64,000 nt of DNA from Apostichopus japonicus (Eukaryota > Echinodermata > Holothuroidea > Aspidochirotida > Stichopodidae). Location of the stretch: contig NC_092575.1 of the NCBI RefSeq assembly GCF_037975245.1, positions 22,180,841 through 22,244,840 on the forward strand. The letters run 5' to 3'. Positions 1-12,500 of the stretch are shown here, one piece after another (position 1 is the stretch's first letter; each line of letters opens with the position of its first letter). The translations under genes and the position numbers were made by a program. The notes under the pieces are model-generated. The model saw only the letters and a list, made by a program, of their open reading frames with translations, did not search any database and was not told the origin of the DNA.

Positions 1-286
1 TATTTTTCTCTTAATTGTTCAATGGGTTCAACATTATTTCAAAACTCACATTTTTTTCTGAGTTATTATATTTCTGACGTCATGAAATATGTATATGCCT
101 AAGAGAAGATTTGGGTGTTTCACAAAAATTTACTGTTTTCTATGTGCCTAGATGTTGGCAAAAAGAAAACCCCAATTAATCCTGTAAAGGAGAAGATGCT
201 ATACTATTGTGTATGCATGATTTGCTTGAATTAAATTCTGATGGAATCTATCATTTCGTCACGGTATGATTTTTTTCTTCTTCCAG

Positions 287-517
287 AATTCCCAAGAGGC
301 TGCCATTTTAATTCAATTCAAGTAAACTCTTTTTGGAGGGATCCATAAAGCACAAGAAATATGGCACCGTCAATGGAACAAGCGGAGAAGAGGCGATTCT
401 GGTTGCTAGGGACGATGGTCCTTGAAAATTTGTTTTTCTCTGCTGCATTATTTGGATGGAGTTCACTTCTACCAATCCTTGTGACTGAGGGTTTGTTCAG
501 TAACCTTTGTGATTATG
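287..517 (+). CDS. SLC43A1/2-like: LAT3/4-like exon 1 (5'UTR 287-360, coding 361-517)
   Basis: An acceptor (pyrimidine tract then TTCCAG) lies just before 287, so at least one non-coding exon and the promoter are upstream, outside the window. The ATG at 361 is the first in the exon in this frame. The exon encodes the N-terminus and TM1 (LLGTMVLENLFFSAALFGW) and ends phase 1 at GATTATG|GTGAGT. Confidence 0.88.
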
Positions 518-3500
518 GTGAGTCTTGCCCATATAGGGATTGTAAAGATAAGAATTCACAATATGCACATATGGGTTTTTCTGTCAGAATATTCCCGCCA
601 ACAGCCACTTTCTTTCAAAATTGCCACTCAGTCACCCCTCCCCCATCCCCCTCAATACACCCTTATACTTAACACAAGTCTTAATTGTTATCAACCATAT
701 TCCCCATACCCTTTCTTTCTGGCACATTTTGAACGTTCTGATATGCCTATTTTCCTAAATTATTCATTTCTTGCAATTTTCTAATTTTAAATAGGTACAT
801 CAATGAAACCTTAAATATAATAAATGACAAGTTATTACATCCTACATCAATCCCCTTCCCTTATCATCCCCGCCCTACCCCCCCCCCAAAAAAACCCATC
901 TGTGGCCCTGTCTTGAAACCCCACTTACTAATATCTTTGAATGTGCACACAAAGTCATTGTTACATCTAAGTCAATGGCTATATTGAGTTAATATTATAC
1001 TCAATTGCACTGTGTTAACAAAGGCTTACACGCACCGATCCGGAGGCGCCGAGCACTTGCCTATCACGCCCACATTGCATCACACCCATTGTGCATCGCC
1101 CACATTGCGTCAGACCCCTGTCTATATATGTGGCGGAAATAATACTTTCAGATATGGGCGACTTTCGCTTGTAATATCGATTGTTTGGTCATATAATTGT
1201 ATTGCCGGTATCCTAGTTTATTCACTAAGCTTTGCTAATATTGAATCACCTGCATGACGGCTATCAGACACGTCTTTGATGATCTCATGATGTCTTTTTC
1301 CACTTAAAATTGAAATCGTTAATATGATTTCTATATCTATGTTAGGCTGCGAATCAGATATAGGCCTCATCTCTGAATTCTGATACGAAACTTTCCGCAA
1401 AGGCATTTGAAATAATGATGAATAATGCGCCTTGTATTTTAGTAGCTATTTCGACTCCATGTGGGTCAGGGCAGGAGAGAGAATGTGTATAATCTAATCT
1501 GGAAGAATGCCGGAGTGGTTAGATCGTTTCCACCAAAACCGTCACGTTCGACACTAAGTCTTCCCCCCCCCCCCCAACCCCTCATACCCTCTCCATTTCT
1601 CCTACCTATTCCCTTGATCCCTCTACGGCGACTCTATAGTGATAGGACAATATTATGCAAACAGTATATATCTCAATTTAGCATGTATTCCTTGCGCAAC
1701 CTATAGAAAGCTAAAACTGTTTTCTCTCGGAATAAACAGCACGTAGGCTATACGATGACATTTTAGGAGATATATTCGACCCTAAGTTAATTCCCTTTCT
1801 TTCCCTATTCAATCTCTCTCGCGTCCAAGCCACAAACAATCTAGGGTATAGTGCTATATTAAGCACTTTATATGGAGATAACAAATATCAGAGCTGGTAA
1901 ATATTTTATAGTTAGTTTAATGGGGAAAGAACAATTTGCCTACAGGAATCACGAGACTCGGTACAATAGCCCACATGTTGTTTTAACTATAGCTTTACAA
2001 TAGAATGGCTATATACTTTATGACTCCCAACCAATGCTTCACTGTATCCATGGGTTTGTGGTTATTTACATACAATCGGTTGTTGTACCACACACAGCTG
2101 TTGCCATGCGCGTCGGTTGTGGTTTTCTAAAGACTATCCGTTGCTGACGAAATGAATACGATAGCGCGCCAAATAATATTAAGGTTTGAAATATTAATCT
2201 CTACTATTTTAGTTGGTTGACGGATTTCGTTCAGTGAAGCATGAACGCTGATTGTGATTGACTTGGCAGAGATTGGATACACTAGCAAAGTGCATTTACA
2301 TATGCTGTTGTGACGGTACTTGATACCAATCACCAACTCATGCACAGCAATGACTGCCGGGGGGGGGGGGGTTAGTATAGAGGGGTACACACCCCAGCTT
2401 TGTGAAAGCAAAATCAATATACCGTATGCCGTAGTAAGTGCCCCTTTCGTGTTAATAACGTACCCTTTCTCATTTTGTTAATGAAAGGATCGAGTGTGGT
2501 TAGTTAAAATTCCATTTTGTTGATTAAAGTTAGAAAACGCCTTTTCCATATATATATATTTTTAAACTAATCAAATACCGTAGTGCTGTTTTATTGCTAC
2601 CATATGAAGACATTGGAACTGTAGCACATGGGATCCATTTGTTTGGCATTTGAGGGTGAAGTTTTGGCATGCTGCCCCCTCCCCGAGATTGACCCTCTTC
2701 CACCACCAGGGTCTATAGGTCAAAATTCGTGTAGCTTCAAGTCAATCAATGACTAGATTTCACCAAATTAAACAGGTACAATGTTTAATTTACGTGCTCA
2801 GTTTTGACCTATGAAAATATTTATTTTAGGCATTTCCATTATCAAACACTGATTTGAGAACCGATGTATGATAGGTCACTTATGAATTTGAAACTCTTTT
2901 AAAATGGTCTCACTAAGCTACATATTAATTATTGCGGACTAAAAAGGTAATTTACAAAGAAAACGCATTGTTAGAACCTCTTTTACTCCTTTCCACCCTT
3001 ATCCCATGACATTTTTCACTGACCCATTCATAATATGATCTTTTAGTAACTCCCACTGCATTGATGAAACGTTTACGGAGTCATTGAGACGTATACTTTT
3101 GTTGTTGTTGTTGTTGATAATGTTGTGGCCTGCCTTTCACCAGTCGTAGTTTAAAAACACCATCGAAACGCAATTAGTTTGTTATATCATTATCTTATCA
3201 TCACTGTTTCAAATCATACCACCCGACAACGTGTTTTTCTCCAATCTTTGCCTTTTCGACGCATGCGCTTTATTGATAACTATGCTTCGTTTACGCTAAT
3301 GGTTCATGGAAGCTAAAACCCGGCTCAATCAGTTGCAGTGCGTTGGCTTGAACTGATAACAAAATATTGACTCAGAAGTGAGAACACATAACGGTTATCG
3401 TGTCCGAGAATTCATTATGTAATGTGTTGCGTAGTCCTAATTTGATTGGACCATACAAAACTCATAGCACTATTGTTGTAGGCAAGAAATTACAACGCTG

Positions 3501-6500
3501 GTGTGATGTCAACAGAGTCAATAAAGAAGAACATGTGTAATGTCAACCCAGCCTTATAGAAAAGAGAAATACATTACCATAATCTAATTTGTACTATACT
3601 TTTACATAGGATTGTGGGAATTAAGCTTTAAACTCGGACAGTGATGCGTATAAACCATGTTCTATTCAACAGGCGGCCCGACCGCCAAATCCGGTCCACC
3701 AAAATAAAACGTCTGCCCACAACCTTGCATTAATCGGATACGCGGCTTGAACACCTTACCGACTTACCCTGCACATTGTCACTTTGCTGGCACTTTACTC
3801 TAGTTGTATTGTTTATTCCGTGGCCCTCAGTACAAAATTAATTCGAAACCCCTATATGGATGGGCCGGGCTGAAAAAATCAGAACGTATGGAAAATCGGC
3901 GTTAGGTGCCGTTGAAAACAATTAACTGTAACCAGGCGCGTATCCAGGATTTTCTAACCCGGGGGGCGCGAATTACTATCTAAGCGGAGCGCCACCATCG
4001 GTTGGCGCGCAGCGTACAAGAAAATTTCTGGTTTTGATACCCCCCAGATCACCGGAAATGGCACTTCTCGGGCTTGAAAATGACCAACCAGATGTACACT
4101 TTTACCTGAGAACCAAGTATTTCCCAATAGTTCTTTTTCCATCCATAACCTTTTTGATGATTTTCACCAGTCACACATCATGTTCGACCTCATCGCATCT
4201 CCTGTGGATCATTGCTTTTGTAGGTGATTCTACGTCGCGGTCCACAATACCCGACAGCCCCACTTTTCAAAGTTTTCAGCCCATTATTTGTTCAGAATTT
4301 GAAAATTCACATTTCTCGTGAATAAACTCACTTCAAAACATACCTATAATGTTGCAAAAAATTGTCATCTATGGACAACCAATATAGAAAAACCTCCTTG
4401 AACCCCTAACAGACCGGTCACAATTACACGAGTAGAGGGAAGTATCATGAAGAATGTTGGTCAGGAAATTTTCGAAAATTCAGACACACTAATTTATTGG
4501 TGTACAAATATTAAAACCTCTTATAACGGCTATTATAAAACTTGGTTGAAGGAGACGAAAAAATAGCAGATATTTCCTTCAACCGAACACTACACACATA
4601 GGCGTAGGAGGCGGGGGCTCCTACTGAAAGAAAAATAAATTGCAATGATGTAGCTAAAGGAAATGAATAGTTTAAAAAATATCTCCTTGATAATTAAAAT
4701 AAAGTTGTAAGCTTGGCCGACTAATTCGACTTACTAATGTAAAAGATAATTTTACATAATTGGACCTCCATGCTTTTTCTCCATCTACATAAGACATTTC
4801 GTGGTTTACAGCATCCCGCGGTATACTGCGCAATTTCCACGAACCGTACGGTACACGATGGCATGCGATGTAATAACCGATGCTTACCTATATGATATTG
4901 ACATTAACATGTTGAACGTGCGCGGGCCGGCGCGCGAAATATTTAGGTTATATTTTTCGGGTAAGTCGTTACAGCCCCCAAATCAAATGGGTTACTATGA
5001 CTACACACATCGACAGTTTTGAGGCTGTTCATCCTGGAACCTCGATTTTCATGCGCACTGATATGATGTGATATCTGCTGTTTGCTTTACAAATTCGAAC
5101 AGGCGCGTAGCGAATACTTTGCCAAGGGAGGGGTGAAGCCTGTAGGCAAACTATCTAAGCGTAGCGCCACCACGAGTTGGCGCGAAGCGTACAAGAAAAT
5201 TTTGGCCGAAAATGCCTCCCAGATCGCTGGAAATGACACTTCCACTGCCTTGTAAGTTGCATTTAAGCATTTTCTATTTTGAAATTACTAGCGATATCAT
5301 AAAAAAAAATCGCCCCCTTCCAGAAATGCGTCATGTTCCCCGACGACTCGGTCGAGTTCGAGACCAGCCACAGTTGGTTTCATAGCACAATTGTTTAAGG
5401 CATCCATACACACACACGCGTTATGGTAGACCATATATAGTATATATATAGATACATTAGTGAGAGAGGAAAAATGGAAACGTCAAAAATGGAGTTGTCG
5501 GTGAAAGGGGTAGGGTGAGGCGCACGCCCCTTCCGATATCCTCGATCCGTCACTGGCATACCCTGTGTATATAATAGGGATCAGCGCTATAATGATGTCA
5601 CTGTTCCTCGTTCTCTTCCCGGTGTCTTGGCGTATTTCTTCTACTCCCTCCTCCTTTTTCTCTCCTTCTTCTTTTTCTTTTCCCTTCCTTCCTCCTCCTC
5701 TTTTCCCCTCTTTTTTCCCTTTTTCTTCTCTTTTTTTCCTCTCCTCTTTTTCTTACCCGGGGGGCGCGCGCCCCCAACGCCCCCCCCCTGGATACGCACC
5801 TGGTAACGATATCAAACTGAATCAGTGATTATTTAATAAAGCACTTATTAGGTAGTTCTCCAATAAAGAATGATGGTAGGCTTAATTGACCTGTAGTAGG
5901 TCTAAACATTTCCGAAGAAAGAATCATCGACTTTGTGGGTGGGGGAGTTACAGGGTGGGGGACGAAACGTTCGTAAACCACGATATGGGTAATTGCAAAC
6001 TAAATGACATTCTAAATATACATATCACGTATGTATGATATCACGTATGTGTGAATGATAGCTTCGGATTGATGCAACGCGTGAATACAAAGCGCGCATG
6101 GTCTTGCGTCCGTGCATGTGTAGTGCTATTTGTACGTACTAGTGCTTCTATGATTATGTGTCTTCCTGTAATATTCGTATTGAGAATCATGTCTTGAAAA
6201 CACAGTCAGTCGAAAATCGAAATGATAATATTCGTTTAAATTTGTTTTCTTCTTGTAACAGATAACAGTACTATTGATTTCAATGAAGACGAGCAAGCTT
6301 TCACAGAGGGTGATCTGGTTACCACAATCATCGAGTCCGTGGATGAAAATGGGAGACCGATTTATGAGACTTGCAGTGCGCAAGCAGAAAGGCTAAACTT
6401 AGCGCTGACTGTTGGCCTTTTCTTGCTAAGTGGTCTTACATTCCCAATTGGCATGTTGATGGATAAAGTTGGATCAAGAATGCTGCGCATGGTCGGAGCG

Positions 6501-9500
6501 TGAGTAATTCAAATTACTGGCTCAAAAGTGATTCGTTTTTAAATGTGCAAACACTAAGTTTTAGTAGTACTGACCGAGCAGTAACCTTGCTGCAAAATCG
6601 GTTACATAGTAACATAGGCAATATGATGTCTTGTCATAACCTAGCCTAGGCCTACATGGGCATCTGTCATATAACTAACAGCCTGACAGTAACACCGAGT
6701 TAACTTAAGCAGAACTGTCAAGTGTTATAACCTAAGTGTATGTTGGAGTACACAAAACTTGATGCAGAATGAAAGTCAAACATTGTTTGTGTATAGTAGT
6801 AGTAGGCCTATTTGTAGTTAGACAAGTTGATAGTAAAGCCTGGTTAAAGATCACAGATAAAAGTGATAACTGATAAGAGTATTTGCAACAAAGCCATTGT
6901 TTAAATAAAAGCAAACATCAGAAATGTCATCATGGTTTATTGATTGACAGTACTACTTACATCAAGTTTCACCTAGCCATTCAGTAGGGTGGGTGTATGG
7001 GAGAAACACATTTTAATGGAGTGGTGTTGTTCCCCTTTCTCACATTATGCCTGTCTCCCCCTCCCCCCCCCCCCCCTCCTCACTTAAAAGTCTACATTTG
7101 AAGCCAAGATTTGTTATAACAAGGATAGTCTTTGGACTCCACTCACATCCCATTACTTTTGAGAGAACCAAATGATATAATTCAGCCAACATCCACCACA
7201 CTTGTATTTACACCTAGTGTAGTACTAGAGCACAAAATGCCATCTTTATTGTTAGTCGATCAAACAAAGTAACCATTAAGATTCCTTGGTCCTTTATCAT
7301 GCATCAAAATGTTGTGATATCAAGTTCTGTGTACGTGTAACAAGCACAGTACTATAAAAAAAATTGTCTCTGTTGTTTAATTTGATTTTGACACAGATTT
7401 CTTCTCTTTTCTCATCTCACAGCCTAATGTTCATGGGTTCCTGCTTTCTCTTCGGTTATACTACGGTCGAGCAATCTTGGCTTCTATTTCCTGCAGTAGC
7501 CTTAAATGGAGTTGGTGGAATTCTACACACATTCACAGCTTTTCAGGTACATTTTACAGCTATGCAATGTCAAAACTATATGGCAAATATTGATCATATT
7601 TTGTTAAATATAGTGTCCTACTCCTTAGAGATTCCATAAACACAGTTTAGTTAGAAATGTCATCAATTATCACTTCATTGTGAAGTTTGTTCTCCAGCCG
7701 GTTTCTTCACAAATCAAAGTACTTATCTTCTTAGCACTGGGTAATCCTTCTTAGTCGAGTTGACACTCTAAAAGGCTCTAGGAAAAGGTTTTTCATAGGC
7801 ATCCCGCATCCAATCTAATGATGTTTTGGCAGTATTTATAAACCACCCATAAAATTTGAAAGCAATGCATCGGAATGAAGAATGTCGCCCCGACGTCGTG
7901 CACTCATATGGCCTACTGATAATACAACTTTAATATTAACCAACATTTTCATTCTATTTTTGGTTTCTTTGTTTCTACATATAAATAAAACTTTTTTCAA
8001 AAATAAATGTTATGATAACTTATTTGCATAATGGTACTTCATTTTCCATTTCATTCGCTTTCATTAATTCATTTTCATTTATAAATATTTTTCTCTCTTC
8101 CAGATTGCCAATCTCTTTCCAGGGAAACGATCGACGGTTATTAGTATAAACATCGGTGCCTATGCATCTGCTGGCGTGTCTTTCCTCATATGCAAGGTTT
8201 GTCTTAAAACTATTGAGAAAAAAGAAAAACAAATCCATGTCATGGTCCATGATAAATGTTCTTTTGGACAAATTGAAATGAAAAAAAAATGAAATAGATA
8301 GTATATAGTTTTCTAGGAAGAAAGACTTTTGGAGAGGAATTGAATCTGACAAATTAAAAAATCAAAGTTAATGCTGAAATGAGGTTTTTTAAGGTTACAG
8401 TAAAATGAGAAAGTTGTTTGAATTATCATTGATATTTTTTCCTCTTTGTCTTTCAGCTTCTTTATGATAGTGGCATTAGCAGACAGACTATATTTCTAGT
8501 ACTTGGACTTCTCGAAATCTTTGTAATCATCAACTGTTTCTTTAATGTCCCAACTGAGCCCATCCCTGACCCGGAAGACTCCAAATACGAGTGAGTACAT
8601 TGCAGAATCGTTAATTAGTAATTAAAAGACGGGAGTAGATTGGGATTCATGCCCTCTCTGTATTTTCTTCATGTATAAACCTCCTTATAAATAGGACATT
8701 CGTTTGACTCACAGTGGGTAGGTTTGGCTAAGTAAATTATGAGACTTTTTTAATGCAACTGTAACCTCAATTTCTGTGGACATTTCTGGTTGGAATTTAA
8801 AAGTAAGATGAAACATTACATACACAAGTAAAATCAAACCAAATGCTGTTTCATTGTATAGTACAGTGATAACCCCCCCCCCCCCTCCCCCAATTCTGGT
8901 CATTAAAATATCAATATAAATGTGTAATCAATATCATGATATTTATATAGCCAAAAACACTTAAAGATTTACATGAGACAGATTAATAAAGAGAAAGTTT
9001 GACATTTGTGATTCGATTTTAAAAGTTGAAATGGTCAATCAATACCTGAATGTCTAATTAGATACAAAAACAGGGGACAAACAATAACAATACTAATATA
9101 AAGCTATCATTTTTGGCAGACTTAGCTGTTTATGTTCCACTACACATCTGCCAATCTAGCACATTTATAAATATGGCAACATTCTGTTGCTGTACTTGGT
9201 AAACATAAGGGACCCTCCCCCCCCCCATCCTGTTACCACAGAGATGCCACACTCATGCTGTGAAAGAGACAATGTGGTATTTTCGTTTCAAATAAAAACA
9301 TCGCTTTCACATTCGCTGAAATTTATTGAGAACATGGGGCATTCCTGTGTTTATGTTTACGAAGGTACCAAGGGAGCCATTATTTCACTTAATCCCCTGA
9401 GCTCATGTCAAACTGGGCCGATATGTTCATGTGTCTGTGACATTAAAGCAGTAAAATTGAGGTAAATTGGCAGCTCTTCAAAGTTATCTCAGTCAATTCT

Positions 9501-12500
9501 AAACCCTGTTTACATTATTGCTTAATATGTATTAAAGTATCAGTGAAAACAGGAAGGACATCATCTGGTAATTGTTTGTTTGTGATTAACAGAAAAAAAA
9601 CTAGATAGTATTGTTTGAAAATTTAATCCAAAAGTAAGGATATTGTATAATTTATACATAGCATGACAGAAATTGTTGAGGAACATTGCTTGCAGCATCC
9701 AATCAACAAACTTCTTCTTCAAAAAAGATAAAAACTTTCAAATTTTTACAATTTCTGTATTTGAAATGAAACCTAACAATATAGTCAATCAAATCAATGG
9801 TATCATCGTTATGTGACTTGAAGTTAAAAGTAAGACTAATCGTTAGATGATCCTGTGACCTATCATCTCCTCAAATCCCACTGAAGACCCAGCATTCCTT
9901 CAGGTGACTCACACCTGTCTGGTTTTACTACATGTATGTGATCCACTGCTTGCTGCTTGGTCCCTATGTATTCTCTTACCATTGTGCCTAACACCTCGCA
10001 TGACCCCATCATCTATCCCCCTGCCAGGTGTCAGAACTTGTTCCCCCTCCACATGCTGTGTTTTCAATTTGGTTTGCACGCAAGGGTGCCCTAGGTATGC
10101 GGAACGGATGGCAAAGTTGTTTTCATTTGGGATATGTCTTATATGTTTTGTTTTGTCTGAACTGAATAGTAAAACTCCCATCGTTAACAATGCGAGGGGT
10201 GCAGGGGTGTCTTGTAATAGCAGACCTCCTTTGCTCTGATGTTAATGTGCTCCATACGGTCTCCCCGCCCGCTGAAGTATGTGAAACTGTTCTATCAAGG
10301 GAACAGCTGTAGTGGTTTTGTGGGCTAATGGATGCTGAAATGTAATGATAATATGATCTTCATTCTCCAGTAATCTGACGGTAAAACCAAAAATAAGAAG
10401 AAAAAAAGAAAAGACAGTTAAGTTAACTGCCCTCCCGAGCCATTATGTTATACCTGTACCTACTGATGAATATTGATCGAGTGTGGTTTCAATCTTCTCT
10501 CGATGTAATAATCATGTCCATTATCCAAGTTCAAACTGTAACCTTTAACAAAGCAATAATGTTAATATCTTCATCACAATTTGTCTTATTTTACTAGAAG
10601 TTTCCCCCAATCCCACCCCTCAAACTGTATATATTGATAGTTATACATACATGTTATTATAGATACATGTACATTTGCAAAAGCTAACTTCTTTTGAGGT
10701 TTTGTATTACGACTAATAAACCTATTCATGTTTATTATCATTGTTTCTTCACAGAATGCACTGGAATATATTTCGAACTCAACACAAAGTGACTGGTAAA
10801 CAATTCTACCAGATGGTCAGTCACGTTGGGAGGAAGCTCAGTGTTACCGATGAGCAGGCAGAGGTTGCTAAGCAAACCATGATGAGGAAAGGCAGCACAA
10901 TCCATTCATCTCAGTAAGTGTTTGCTAAATTTCCTTAAAATACCAATTCTTTACTTCTCCTTGGAATCAATATGCTTAAGCCTACTTTGTAGGGTGGATT
11001 TTCACTGAGAGCTGTTCTCATATACTACGCCCCATCTCACACTGAACCTCTGATCACCATGCCCACCTCAACACACACATACATAGTGTGTTCATTGTAT
11101 AACTATCATGATATGCCTTTTACTATACCTCTAGCCTAACAGACCCAAATCCCACACTGCTGCAGTGTCTGTGAAAACTCTTCAGAACTAAATATACAAG
11201 TACACTAAATGCTACATCATGCCCTGTCAGAATTAAATCTGTGAACATCTAAATTTCTTGCTAATTATTCTGTTCTGTTACAAATAGGAAAAATGTCATT
11301 GTCTAAGCGTGTATGTCTCCACACGTATACAAATATATGTATCTGTTTTGTTCTTTATGTCATTAAGACTTCAAGGTTATAATATGTTATAATATCTGCA
11401 AATCACATGAATTTTAGTTTTGAGATGCATGTAAATGATTTTTAAAATGATACTATTTTCCATGAATAACCTTGTCGTTTTATTTGCATCTTTTCATCTC
11501 CTCCTTAGGGTTCATCTGGAAATTCAATTTAAGCCCAAAACCAAGAGTCCGACATTATTGTCCTCCATCTTTACACCTATCTACCTCCTGAGTTTATTTG
11601 TCCTTTCCATCGCTCAGTTGAGGTTGAATATCTTTATCGGATCTCTAAACCAGGTTTTGAACAACCTCACCGGCAACGATGAAGAGCAAGGTATGTAAAT
11701 CTGCTTCCTTTTCCAGCATCTAACTTCCTTTTTTTCAAAACAACAAATATGAAAAACAGCGCTTACAGAACCCAGTAGAATTTGTTCCTTTATTAACTGC
11801 AAAAAAAGTATCGAAGAAGTCCAGGACTGTCATGTGCAACATTTGTAAAACCACCCTGTAGCACCAAGGATAAATACTTCTAAGGTTTTGGCCATCCAAC
11901 TCTACCATCTAAAAATTGTCTCTAAATGTCCTATCAAATTTTCCTGTCGTGCAATACATCCAACCATGCCATTCTGAGGAGGTATTTATGACAAACAATT
12001 TGATCCGTTTCTCTCCACTATCTACCCTGCCATGTTCTTTGTACTAACCTATTTCCAGCTTTCTTCTTTTTGCCTTTACAGCTTTGCTAAATTGTGTGAA
12101 CTTTTTCTTTTCTGTACAGTTGACATGTACACAAACATCTTCGGCTACATGCAGATGATGGGTATCATAGCCTGCCCTATCATCGGTCTGGTCATGGACT
12201 ACAAGATCAAAGAAATAATACAAAAGACCAAACAACATCGTAAAAATAGCATCTATCGTAAGACCAGTTCCGCCAACGGTTTCCGCCGGGAGGGTTCGTC
12301 GAGTTCCACCAACGGTCTCATTCCGAACGGCGATTCCAACAAGAGTCGCCACTCTAGCACCACCAGTACTGATAGCACGGACGCAGATGGGAGCAAACCC
12401 CCCATGGGTCTCAGGATCAGAAAACTCAGGAATTCCAGTTATGCCTTTGGGATCAATGCTGTCCTTATAGTACTCTTTGGTATATTTGCACTCATCCCTT

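Larger units (their letters stand above)
3933..5802 (+). mobile_element. TIR DNA transposon, copy A (non-autonomous), 5-bp target duplication
   Basis: 1870-bp element bounded by terminal inverted repeats (left CAGGCGCGTATCCAGG, right inverse CAGGTGCGTATCCAGG) and flanked by a direct GTAAC at 3928-3932 and 5803-5807. Homologous over both ends to copy B at 36124-37485, which lies in reverse orientation. The right end carries a pyrimidine tract of about 110 nt before the GC-rich terminus. No transposase is recognisable. The 4600-5010 and 5099-5330 parts look like nested insertions of other repeats. Confidence 0.85.
518..6261 (+). other. Intron 1 of the LAT3/4-like gene
   Basis: No coding exon supported. 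Contains C-rich tracts (about 872, 1563), a G tract (2359), a short (TTG)n near 3098, repeat fragments, and the TIR transposon at 3933-5802. The sequence between 518 and 3932 shows no gene I can support. Confidence 0.7.

Noticed and set aside
1505-1555. A-box/B-box-like words (TGCCGGAGTGGTTA, CGTTCGAC) suggesting a tRNA or SINE
   Set aside because: Spacing is too short and no acceptor or anticodon stem can be drawn.
5565-5828. Ser/Phe/Pro-rich open frame and its counterpart at 36103-36308
   Set aside because: Translation of the pyrimidine/purine tract at the end of the two transposon copies.
9904-10239. 111-residue open frame in intron 5 of gene 1 (and its antisense partner)
   Set aside because: Cys/Pro-rich, no family resemblance, no splice-consistent context; lies between two well supported exons.
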